Source: Myxococcales bacterium
GTDB lineage: Bacteria; Myxococcota_A; Polyangia; Fen-1088
Direction: 5' to 3'
NCBI GenBank assembly: GCA_003161835.1
Contig: PMNO01000496.1
Coordinates: 1-5,425 of the forward strand
DNA: 5,425 bases
Below, piece by piece: positions 1 to 5,425 of this stretch (positions are counted from its first letter, which is position 1; the number at the start of each line of letters is the position of its first letter). The notes under the pieces were generated by a model. The model did no database searches. It was not told the origin of the DNA and saw only the letters and a program-made list of their open reading frames with translations. A program made the translations under genes and the position numbers.

Positions 1-166
1 ATTTCTGGCCGAACGGACCGATTTCGTGCGCGTGCCGGTCAAGGAGATCTGGGGCCGCGCACGCGCCGAAGCCCTCGGCCAGGGCCCGGATGGCTTCTTG
101 CGGCTCGATCCAGCCGTTCACGACACCGATGGCTTTTTTGCGGCGGTCCTGAGGCGCGTGCGATGA
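1..166 (+). CDS. C-terminal end of an RsmB/NOP-family rRNA (cytosine-C5) methyltransferase (5' partial)
   Basis: Only the last 54 codons are inside the window, read from base 2 to a TGA at 164-166. The visible tail contains GFLRLDPAVHDTDGFFAAVL close to the stop. This matches the conserved end of the RsmB/NOP2/Sun family, in which a G-x-L-R-L-x-P strand is followed by H-x-TDGFF-A and a short basic tail. Family members use S-adenosylmethionine to methylate carbon 5 of cytosine in rRNA; RsmB acts on C967 of 16S rRNA in E. coli. The catalytic cysteines and any N-terminal NusB-like domain lie outside the window, so RsmB cannot be separated from other family members. The stop overlaps the next start in ATGA (163-166), which implies translational coupling and a shared transcript. 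Confidence 0.82.
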   Translation, partial: FLAERTDFVRVPVKEIWGRARAEALGQGPDGFLRLDPAVHDTDGFFAAVLRRVR

Positions 167-1530
167 CGCGCGCTGCGGTCGGTCCCCGCCGTGAAGCGCC
201 CACCGCTATTTTGCTTGGATTCGCGCTGGCGGTCGCCACCATTTCGTTCGCCGCGATCGCCTGGGCCGCCCCCGCTGCTTCTGCCGCCTCCGGTTCGGGA
301 GGTGTTCGAGCCGCCACGACACAACCTCACGCTCGGGTCGCGCCGACCACCCCGGCCGTCGAGGACGATCCCCTCACCGTCGAGGTGTTGACGTTCGGTC
401 CTGGGGGCCACCCCTTCACACGATTTGGCCACAACGCAATCCGGATGGTCGATCGCAACGCCGGCACCGACATCGTCTACAACTTTGGGACTTTTTCCTT
501 TGGCTCCCCGCGCCTGATTGTGGATTTTCTGCAAGGGAGGCTGCACTACTGGTTGTCCCGGTCGAGCATGGCCGCCACCGCCCGCGCGTACCAGCGGGAG
601 AACCGAAGCATCGAAAGCCAGGAGCTCGACCTGTCACCGGCGCAGAAGCGCGAGCTGGCCACCCGGTTGGAGGTGAACGCACGCCCCGAGAACCGCGAGT
701 ATCACTACGACTATTTCGCGGACAACTGTTCGACGCGCGTGCGTGATGCCCTGGATAACGTGGTACAGGGGCGCCTGAAGGCGAGCGCCGCGGGGCAGGG
801 CACCATGAGCCTGCGCGCCCACGCGTTGCGGATGGCGGCCGACGATTTGCCTTTCTACCTGGCGCTGATGATCGTTCTGGGCCCTCGCACCGACCGGCCC
901 ACCAACGAATGGGCGGAGGCCTTTCTGCCCGAGATGTTGCAGCGGACCTTGCGCGGTTCGCCGACCGGCGACGTGGGTGTGGTGGCCGGGCGTCTGGTCA
1001 AGACGGAGCGGGTCCTGTTCAAGGCCGACCGTTCGCCGCCTCGGCGCGAGGCCCCGAACTGGTTGCCGGCGTTTCTGGGCGTGGGAGCCATCTCCGGGCT
1101 GCTCCTGTTCTTGCTGGCCCGAGCGGGTGCGCGTTTTTGGCCCGCCCGCGTCCTTTTTGGCGTGGCGCTCGCGTGCGCGGGCCTGGTCGCGGGGGCGGTG
1201 GGCTGCTTCCTGGCCGGCGCCTGGGCGCTCACCCCCCATGCCGTCGTTTACCGGAACGAGAACGTCTTGTTGTTCGCGCCATTCGCAATTGCCTTGGCGG
1301 TCTTGGGGCCGGGAGTGGCCATGGGGCGGCCGGGAGCCACGCGCAAAGCGTTCTTTGTCGCGGCGGCGGCGCTGGGTCTGGCGGGTACGGCCTGCGCGCT
1401 GAAACTGTTTCCGTGGTCGCATCAGGAAAACGGCGGATTGATTCTGATGATGGTGCCCCTGTGGTTCGGCATCACGGCAGGGACGCGCGCCGTCATGGGC
1501 CTGGCGCCCAAGGGGCGCACCGGGGCGTGA
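163..1530 (+). CDS. DUF4105 / Lnb N-terminal periplasmic domain membrane protein, candidate lipoprotein N-acyltransferase
   Basis: This is a 455-residue envelope protein. Residues 15-35 form a hydrophobic signal or anchor segment, followed by an Ala/Thr/Pro-rich linker to about residue 68. The DUF4105 domain spans roughly 72-290: FTRFGHNAIRM (85-95), VYNFGTF (105-111), a PENREYHYDYF block (175-185) and DNCSTRVRD (187-195). About five C-terminal membrane segments follow (near 302-320, 327-353, 367-387, 394-415 and 424-443), with a family-typical H-x5-NENVLLF stretch at 359-371. His90 and Cys189 are the likely thiol-type catalytic pair. Known of the family: a Bacteroides DUF4105 protein (Lnb) N-acylates lipoproteins; other members are uncharacterised. 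The same reaction here is inference. The start is ATG 163, with GAGG at 151-154 eight bases upstream, inside the preceding methyltransferase gene. pepP follows after a short gap, so this is probably the middle gene of an operon. Confidence 0.85.
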   Translation: MTRAAVGPRREAPTAILLGFALAVATISFAAIAWAAPAASAASGSGGVRAATTQPHARVAPTTPAVEDDPLTVEVLTFGPGGHPFTRFGHNAIRMVDRNAGTDIVYNFGTFSFGSPRLIVDFLQGRLHYWLSRSSMAATARAYQRENRSIESQELDLSPAQKRELATRLEVNARPENREYHYDYFADNCSTRVRDALDNVVQGRLKASAAGQGTMSLRAHALRMAADDLPFYLALMIVLGPRTDRPTNEWAEAFLPEMLQRTLRGSPTGDVGVVAGRLVKTERVLFKADRSPPRREAPNWLPAFLGVGAISGLLLFLLARAGARFWPARVLFGVALACAGLVAGAVGCFLAGAWALTPHAVVYRNENVLLFAPFAIALAVLGPGVAMGRPGATRKAFFVAAAALGLAGTACALKLFPWSHQENGGLILMMVPLWFGITAGTRAVMGLAPKGRTGA

Positions 1531-1552
1531 AATCCGTCGCCTCGAGGTGTGG

Positions 1553-2878
1553 GTGATAGACTTGATTCATATGGACTCCGCACTGGCTGAACGGCGCGCG
1601 CACCTTTCGAAGATGCTGGGAGCGCGCGCGGCGCTGTTGCTCGCCTCGCCCCCGGAGAAATTGCGCAACGGCGATGTTCACTACAAGTTTCGCCAGGACA
1701 GCGACATCCTGTATCTGACGGGGTTCGACGAACCCGGAACCGTGGTCGTCCTTCGTCCCGATCACCCGGAAACGCCGTTCGTGATGTTCGTTCGCCCGCG
1801 CAGTCCGGCCGACGAGATCTGGACCGGGCGGCGCGCCGGCGTCGAGGGAGCCGTGGCGCGCTTCGGTGCCAACGCCGCCTTTCCCATCGGTGAGCTCGAC
1901 GCCAAGCTGCCCGAGATTCTGGCGGGTGTCGAGGACATCCACGTGGGATTCGGACACGACGACGAGTGGGACGCCCGGGTCTTGCGCATCCTGGGCCGCA
2001 TGCGTGCCGCCGAGCGCCGTGGCCAACGCGCGCCGGTTCGCCTGGTCGACGCGCGCCTCAGCTTGCACGAGATGCGCCTCATCAAATCGGACCTCGAGCA
2101 GGGGCTCTTGCGCCAAGCCGCCGCGATCACCGCCGAGGCGCACACGAGCGCCATGCGTGCCGCGAAGGGCGGGGTGGGGGAACACGAAATCGAGGCGCTG
2201 ATCGATTACACGTTTCGCCGACACGGGGGCACCGGGCCTGGATACCCCAGCATCGTCGGCGGTGGGGCCAACGCCGTGATCCTGCACTACGTGGAAAACA
2301 GCGCCCCGCTCAAGGACGGTCAGCTGCTCCTCGTCGACGCGGGGTGCGAGGTGGCCGGGGGCTTCACGGCCGATGTCACCCGCACCTTCCCGGTCGGGCG
2401 GCCATTTTCAGCGGCGCAGAAGCGGGTGTACGAAGCGGTGCTGGACGTTCAGGTCGCGGCCATCGAGGCGGTGCGGCCCGGGGCCACCCTGGACGGCATT
2501 CACACCCAGGTCGTGGAACAACTCACGCGCCGGATGGTGGACCTCGGCCTGCTCGAGGGTGACGTCGCGTCGCTGATCGAGAAGCAGGCGCACAAGCAAT
2601 TTTACATGCATCGGACCAGCCACTGGTTGGGCCTCGACGTCCACGACGTCGGCTTCTACAGCATGGAGGGCGCGGCGCGTCCTTTGGTCCCCGGGATGGT
2701 CTTGACGATCGAGCCGGGGCTGTATATCGCCGAGGATTCGGCGGCCCCGCAAGACCTGCGTGGGATCGGCGTCCGGATCGAAGACGACATCCTGGTCACC
2801 GAGTCCGGCTACGAGAACCTGACCCGCGCCACGCCCAAGACAGTCGCCGCGATCGAAGAGCTGGTGGCGGCGGGGTAG
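1553..2878 (+). CDS. pepP: Xaa-Pro aminopeptidase (peptidase family M24B)
   Basis: This cytoplasmic metallopeptidase removes an N-terminal residue preceding proline. Length (441 aa from this start) and whole-length pattern match E. coli PepP (about 440 aa). An N-terminal aminopeptidase-P domain (about 8-165) carries YKFRQDSDILYLTGFDEPG. The pita-bread catalytic domain follows. Numbered from the 1553 start, the dinuclear metal ligands are visible: Asp262 in LVDAGCE, Asp274 in TADVTRTFP, His357 in SHWLGLDVHDVG, Glu387 in LTIEPGLY and Glu410 in GVRIEDD. His245 in ILHY and His364 in LDVHD are also kept. The start is uncertain. GTG 1553 has GAGG at 1544-1547 with a 5-base spacer; ATG 1571 (435 aa) is a better codon but lacks a nearby ribosome binding site; GTG 1547 is the longest option. 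The 22-bp gap after the DUF4105 gene supports co-transcription. A direct functional link to that gene is not evident. Confidence 0.95.
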   Translation: MIDLIHMDSALAERRAHLSKMLGARAALLLASPPEKLRNGDVHYKFRQDSDILYLTGFDEPGTVVVLRPDHPETPFVMFVRPRSPADEIWTGRRAGVEGAVARFGANAAFPIGELDAKLPEILAGVEDIHVGFGHDDEWDARVLRILGRMRAAERRGQRAPVRLVDARLSLHEMRLIKSDLEQGLLRQAAAITAEAHTSAMRAAKGGVGEHEIEALIDYTFRRHGGTGPGYPSIVGGGANAVILHYVENSAPLKDGQLLLVDAGCEVAGGFTADVTRTFPVGRPFSAAQKRVYEAVLDVQVAAIEAVRPGATLDGIHTQVVEQLTRRMVDLGLLEGDVASLIEKQAHKQFYMHRTSHWLGLDVHDVGFYSMEGAARPLVPGMVLTIEPGLYIAEDSAAPQDLRGIGVRIEDDILVTESGYENLTRATPKTVAAIEELVAAG

Positions 2879-2916
2879 TCGGCCGGGCCGACCGCGACCG
2901 GTCCGTTCGGGTCGGG

Positions 2917-3513
2917 TCACGCCTCCTGTACGCGCCGCCAGCCGAGCTTTGCGTCGTGCCCATCCCGATGCGCCTCGGTCGCCATGGTGCCTGCATCCTC
3001 GTTCGCGGCGCGAAGGGTTTCCGTGTCCAAACGGTCGGCGTGAAGAGTTTCGTCCGCCGCGCAGAGCAGGTCCTCGACGGTGGATCCCTGCGCTCGGTAC
3101 GACGCCATGCCGACGCTCACCTGAATCCCGGCGTCGCGAGATCCGGGGGCGGGATTCCAACGGTCACGCAGTCGATCCGTGAGCTCGATCGCGTCAGAGC
3201 AATCCTTGCCCGAGAGAATCAGCAGAAATTCGTCGCTGCTCAGGCGGCAACAGAGATCTTGCGCCGTCAAGTCCTGAACCAGGAATCGCAGGGCGCGCCG
3301 CCAGACGTCGCCTTCGGCGGCATACCCCAATCGGTCAGCCGTGTCGGTCAGACCATCGAACTCGACCAACAGGATCGAGAAACGGTGGCTCGGTTCACGC
3401 TCGGCCCGACTCAATTCATCGTCGAGACGCTTGATGGCGTCGCCGCGATCAAGGTGTCTTGCCGCCGGGCGATTCTTTTCGGTTTGCGCCGCGGATGGGC
3501 TCAGGCTTGTCAT
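2917..3513 (-). CDS. Stand-alone degenerate GGDEF-domain protein, probably catalytically inactive
   Basis: The product is 198 aa with no membrane segment or sensor domain; the GGDEF fold occupies about residues 20-160. Fold landmarks are FSILLVEFDGL (45-55), RLGYAAEGD (61-69), CRLSSDEFLLIL (89-100), QVSVGMASY (131-139) and DLLCAADETLHADR (148-161). Active diguanylate cyclases make cyclic di-GMP from two GTP and need a GG(D/E)EF loop. Here it is SSDEF at 92-96, the first metal-binding Asp position appears to be Glu51, and the guanine-contacting Asn position appears to be Ala59. The inhibitory RxxD site is also absent (TAQD at 83-86). Enzyme activity is therefore unlikely; a ligand-binding or protein-partner role is inferred. 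The last 35 residues are hydrophilic and unassigned. ATG 3513 is preceded on this strand by AAGG and AGGG at suitable spacing. The gene is convergent with pepP, leaving 38 bp between stops. Confidence 0.85.
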   Translation of the reverse strand: MTSLSPSAAQTEKNRPAARHLDRGDAIKRLDDELSRAEREPSHRFSILLVEFDGLTDTADRLGYAAEGDVWRRALRFLVQDLTAQDLCCRLSSDEFLLILSGKDCSDAIELTDRLRDRWNPAPGSRDAGIQVSVGMASYRAQGSTVEDLLCAADETLHADRLDTETLRAANEDAGTMATEAHRDGHDAKLGWRRVQEA

Positions 3514-3564
3514 TCCACCCTGCCTTTGCAGAATGTGGGCCAGCCACTCACTTGCCTGGAATCA

Positions 3565-3600
3565 TCACTAAATTATTGAATTATTTGGTAAATTTAAAAG
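3565..3600 (-). promoter_or_regulatory. AT-rich island, probable promoter of the GGDEF-protein gene
   Basis: Bases 3569-3599 are almost entirely A/T, in sharp contrast to the surrounding GC-rich DNA. On the minus strand a possible -10 box AATAAT lies at 3572-3577, which would place transcription start near 3565 and give a leader of about 50 nt before ATG 3513. No convincing -35 hexamer is visible at the expected distance, so the exact promoter is not resolved. The island also supplies the U-tract of the terminator just upstream on this strand. A plus-strand promoter was considered, but no well-spaced boxes were found. Confidence 0.35.
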
Positions 3601-3620
3601 TCGCGCTCCCATTGGAGCGC
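3590..3620 (-). terminator. Rho-independent terminator, minus strand
   Basis: A perfect 7-bp inverted repeat, GCGCTCC (3603-3609) and GGAGCGC (3614-3620), encloses a 4-base loop. Read on the minus strand, the stem is followed after GA by CTTTTAAATTT, giving a GC-rich hairpin plus T-rich tract in the orientation of the beta-barrel gene. The plus-strand side has no T-tract. It lies about 175 bp past that gene's stop and just before the GGDEF promoter island, so it most simply ends the beta-barrel transcript and insulates the next gene. Confidence 0.5.
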
Positions 3621-3794
3621 CCAGCCGGGATCAGTCCGGGGTGCTCCGTGCATTTTGGGTCGCACGACCTGCGCAATCCCGCACATATCGTGCAAGAACA
3701 TGCCGAGCGGTACGGTTCCGGTTCGGTTGCGCGCCGCTATGCGGTGCGGCGTGCTGGGCCTGGCTGGCTGGGCTGTGGGAGCAGACGCGCTCCC
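3621..3794. other. Non-coding interval rich in small inverted repeats
   Basis: No convincing reading frame was found here. Several potential hairpins are visible. GGGAGC (3777-3782) and GCTCCC (3789-3794) enclose a 6-base loop directly after the stop of the beta-barrel gene. GCGCCGC/GCGGTGC (3731-3747) has a 3-base loop and one G-T pair. GCACGA (3662-3667) and TCGTGC (3688-3693) are 20 bases apart. GGGTGCTCC (3639-3647) can pair with GGAGCGCCC (3614-3622) apart from one G-T position. The 8-mer GCGCTCCC occurs at both ends (3603-3610 and 3787-3794). The interval is most simply the 3' untranslated region of the beta-barrel gene; a structured RNA is possible but unproven. Confidence 0.35.
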
Positions 3795-4397
3795 CTAACG
3801 AAACTGCCATTCCATGCCGAGCGCGATATCGAAGACAGAATACGTGTGGCTGCCGGCGTAGTCCTGGGCAAAGGCCCCGTGGCCGAGCGATAGGTCCGCT
3901 TCCATGCCGAAGCCCAGCCAGTCGAAAATGTAGTACTTCGCCCCCACGCCGCCCCGAACGGCCAAACCGGTCGCGCTCTGGCTGGACCGCGGATAGAGGT
4001 AGACCAGGCCGGCGCCGCCGCGCAGATAGGGCACGAGGGGCACGCTCGTGCGCATGCGCCACGACGCCCCGGCCAGCAATTCCACGTCGCTACCTCCCAG
4101 CGCTCGGCAGGCCCCATACGGACTGCACGCAGCGGCGCGCACGTTCATTTGAAGGTCCAGCCACAGGGGACCATTCAACATGTATCCGTACCCCAGCCCC
4201 ACGCCTCGCCCGCTAAACGAATCACCCAGGCCCGTCCCGAGGAGAAATTGAACGCTGGCCGCGTTCTCTTTCAGGAAAGGATGCGGCCCGACCAGGATCA
4301 TGTCCTCCGCACGCGCGCGCGCGCCCACCGCGCCCACCAGACAGGCCGCGAAGGCCAACCGCCGCAGCATCAATGGAAAAGTGTTTCGTGTGGACAT
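3795..4397 (-). CDS. Small secreted outer-membrane beta-barrel protein, function unknown
   Basis: From ATG 4397 the product is 200 aa. Residues 1-30 are a Sec signal peptide: basic n-region with RR at 12-13, hydrophobic core around LAFAACLVGAVG, and an ARA cleavage site before ED at 31-32. The mature part alternates short polar and hydrophobic residues rich in Gly and aromatics, for example FLLGTGLGDSF (51-61), GVGLGYGYML (65-74), PYLRGGAGLVYLY (123-135) and YYIFDWLGFGMEADL (155-169). It ends ALGMEWQFR, resembling a BAM-recognised C-terminal beta signal with one extra residue. The size fits an eight-stranded barrel of the OmpA/OmpW type. Cys91 and Cys97 could form a disulfide in a loop. The reading frame extends to an ATG at 4451, but that adds an 18-residue polar extension before the signal peptide; AGG eight bases before ATG 4397 supports the shorter form. 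No closer family could be named. Confidence 0.75.
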   Translation of the reverse strand: MSTRNTFPLMLRRLAFAACLVGAVGARARAEDMILVGPHPFLKENAASVQFLLGTGLGDSFSGRGVGLGYGYMLNGPLWLDLQMNVRAAACSPYGACRALGGSDVELLAGASWRMRTSVPLVPYLRGGAGLVYLYPRSSQSATGLAVRGGVGAKYYIFDWLGFGMEADLSLGHGAFAQDYAGSHTYSVFDIALGMEWQFR

Positions 4398-4402
4398 AGC
4401 CT

Positions 4403-4801
4403 GTGCCTGTGCACTGCGCGCCCGAGCATAGGCCCTCCACCTCGCCCCCACCAGTTTCCGCGTGGACGCGCGTGATCATCGTGTTCGTGGTCGGTGCGCT
4501 CGGCGCCTGCGCGACGTCACATCACCGGAGGCCTCGGACCTTGGGGTTCGCGGGGGCATCGGTCGCGGTTGCTGGTAGTGGTCTGTGGGTGGCGGGCGAA
4601 CGCCGGGCCGATCCCGGTCAGGTTCCCGCGATTGGCCTGGGCGTGGTGGCGGTGGGAATCATCGCCATGGTGGCGGCGGGCGGCTGGATCGCCGCGGAAG
4701 TATCCTGTCAGGTGGATCCAGACTGTGAGGACACCGAGGAATGCCGCGAAATTCCGGCGCCTCCGGGCGGCGTGCCTTACAAGCAGTGCATAGCGCGCTG
4801 A
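4403..4801 (+). CDS. Small membrane protein or lipoprotein with a four-cysteine C-terminal tail, function unknown
   Basis: The longest form (GTG 4403) is 132 aa. TRVIIVFVVGALGAC (22-36) resembles a lipoprotein signal peptide with lipobox LGAC, which would put lipidation at Cys36. Two further hydrophobic segments follow (about 47-64 and 75-98), then a soluble tail with Cys102, Cys108, Cys114 and Cys129 in the pattern C-x5-C-x5-C-x14-C. CQVDPDCEDTEEC resembles the short extracytoplasmic disulfide modules common in myxobacterial lipoproteins. The start is uncertain. GTG 4403 and GTG 4409 keep an Arg before the hydrophobic core but lie only a few bases from the divergent beta-barrel start. GTG 4472 (109 aa) leaves room for promoters but gives a signal without a basic n-region. 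No good ribosome binding site distinguishes them. GC-rich third positions support real coding. Confidence 0.65.
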   Translation: MPVHCAPEHRPSTSPPPVSAWTRVIIVFVVGALGACATSHHRRPRTLGFAGASVAVAGSGLWVAGERRADPGQVPAIGLGVVAVGIIAMVAAGGWIAAEVSCQVDPDCEDTEECREIPAPPGGVPYKQCIAR

Positions 4802-4876
4802 CTGACGTTCCCGCGCCCCGCTCGAGCGCCGACCCATTCTCGTCGTCGCGCCCGATGCTTCTCGTCGAGACTGCGA

Positions 4877-5425
4877 TCAGCCGGATTTGCCCGATTTGCC
4901 TGGATACTCTGGGTATCCGAGGACGGCCGGGGGCGTGCGCTCGTCCAGCCATGCCCGCTCGCCGGCGTCTTGCTGGGTGTCTCCGCCGGCGGCCATGGCC
5001 ACCCGCGGGGTCACCCGATCGGGCATGAGGGGCGTGATCGCGTCATCGTCGCTGTCTTTCGAGCGCGCCACGAACGGAAGCAGGGCGGGCTCGGCCACGT
5101 CCAATCCGGCCCCCTCGGGAGCCGGAGTTTGCGCGACCGCCGGCTGCGACGGCGGAGTGGGGCGCTCGGCATCTTGGTCGAGCCCCAGCGGCAAGGTGGT
5201 TCGCTTCCGAACCTGCGGGGCGCCATTTGACGGAACGCTAGACGGACCTTGCGAGCGGTCTGGCGGTGAATCCTGCGACGGACTTTTCACCCCCAGCGTC
5301 GGATCCGCCGCTGGCTGCCTGGGGAGCTCGGTTTGCGCGCGGGTTTCCGTGCCGGGCTCGCCGCTCGTGACCCAAGATGGTGCCGGCCAGGCTTCCGAGG
5401 GCGACGGCGCGGGAGCGCCCATGCC
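4877..5425 (-). CDS. C-terminal part of a proline-rich, largely disordered protein (partial at window edge)
   Basis: The frame is open to the right edge of the window and ends at TGA 4879-4877. An ATG at 5422-5420 would give 181 aa, but the frame continues beyond it, so the true start is probably outside. The sequence is rich in Pro, Ala, Ser, Thr and Gln with no predicted membrane segment or globular domain, and carries an acidic patch (SKDSDDDAI). Short hydrophobic islands TTLPLGL and PALLPFVAR stand out, and the protein ends in the small repeat GKSGKSG. Codon third positions are mostly G or C, supporting coding on this strand rather than the shorter frames opposite. It looks like a linker or tail of a larger protein; the function cannot be assigned. 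It is convergent with the cysteine-tail gene, with about 75 bp between stops and no clear terminator. Confidence 0.6.
   Translation of the reverse strand, partial: GMGAPAPSPSEAWPAPSWVTSGEPGTETRAQTELPRQPAADPTLGVKSPSQDSPPDRSQGPSSVPSNGAPQVRKRTTLPLGLDQDAERPTPPSQPAVAQTPAPEGAGLDVAEPALLPFVARSKDSDDDAITPLMPDRVTPRVAMAAGGDTQQDAGERAWLDERTPPAVLGYPEYPGKSGKSG

Noticed and set aside
634..1422. A long minus-strand open frame (262 aa) opposite the DUF4105 gene.
   Set aside because: Its product is Arg/Gln-rich without any recognisable domain and it sits opposite a gene with clear family motifs; it is a shadow frame typical of high-GC coding DNA.
2879..2914. Two small stems between the convergent pepP and GGDEF genes: TCGGC/GCCGA (2879-2891) and CGACC/GGTCG (2895-2914), a possible bidirectional terminator.
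   Set aside because: The stems are only 5 bp and no T-tract follows on either strand; short inverted repeats are expected by chance in DNA this GC-rich.
2956..3579. A 207-aa plus-strand frame opposite the GGDEF gene.
   Set aside because: The minus strand shows clear GGDEF-fold landmarks throughout the same span, while the plus-strand product has no recognisable pattern.
3577..3599. Possible plus-strand promoter (TTGAAT-like -35) in the AT-rich island.
   Set aside because: No -10 hexamer occurs at 16-18 bp spacing, and the minus-strand gene explains the island better.
4398..4412. Tandem CCTGTG repeat in the divergent region.
   Set aside because: Two copies of a hexamer are not significant and no operator family is recognised.
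4902..4918. Perfect inverted repeat GGATAC-5-GTATCC.
   Set aside because: It lies within the last codons of the proline-rich minus-strand gene and has no T-tract; too short to call a terminator or operator from sequence alone.

Overview
The window is about two-thirds G+C with strongly GC-biased third codon positions, tightly packed genes and many envelope proteins. This suggests a high-GC Gram-negative bacterium, most plausibly a member of the Myxococcota or another former deltaproteobacterial lineage. That placement rests on protein style and composition only, since no phylogenetic marker is complete here.

Left part (1-2878, plus strand): three co-directional genes that look like one transcript. 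First comes the last 54 codons of an RsmB/NOP-family rRNA cytosine-C5 methyltransferase. It overlaps by ATGA with a DUF4105 (Lnb N-terminal periplasmic domain) membrane protein, and 22 bp later follows a full-length Xaa-Pro aminopeptidase (PepP, M24B) with all metal ligands. The DUF4105 protein is the most interesting of the three: its family includes the Bacteroides lipoprotein N-acyltransferase Lnb, and its candidate catalytic His and Cys are intact.

Middle part (2879-3794): a small stand-alone GGDEF-domain protein on the minus strand, convergent with pepP. Its signature is SSDEF and other active-site positions are altered, so it is probably not an active diguanylate cyclase. Upstream lie a sharply AT-rich island (probable promoter), a good minus-strand intrinsic terminator, and about 170 bp of non-coding DNA rich in small inverted repeats.

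Right part (3795-5425): a minus-strand gene for a small secreted outer-membrane beta-barrel protein, divergent from a plus-strand gene for a small membrane protein or lipoprotein with a four-cysteine tail. At the right edge is the C-terminal part of a proline-rich, disordered minus-strand protein running off the window. These last three have no assignable function. No mobile element, CRISPR array, tRNA or rRNA gene was seen. I see no clear new multi-gene system; the leads worth checking are the DUF4105 protein, the degenerate GGDEF protein and the structured 3590-3794 interval.
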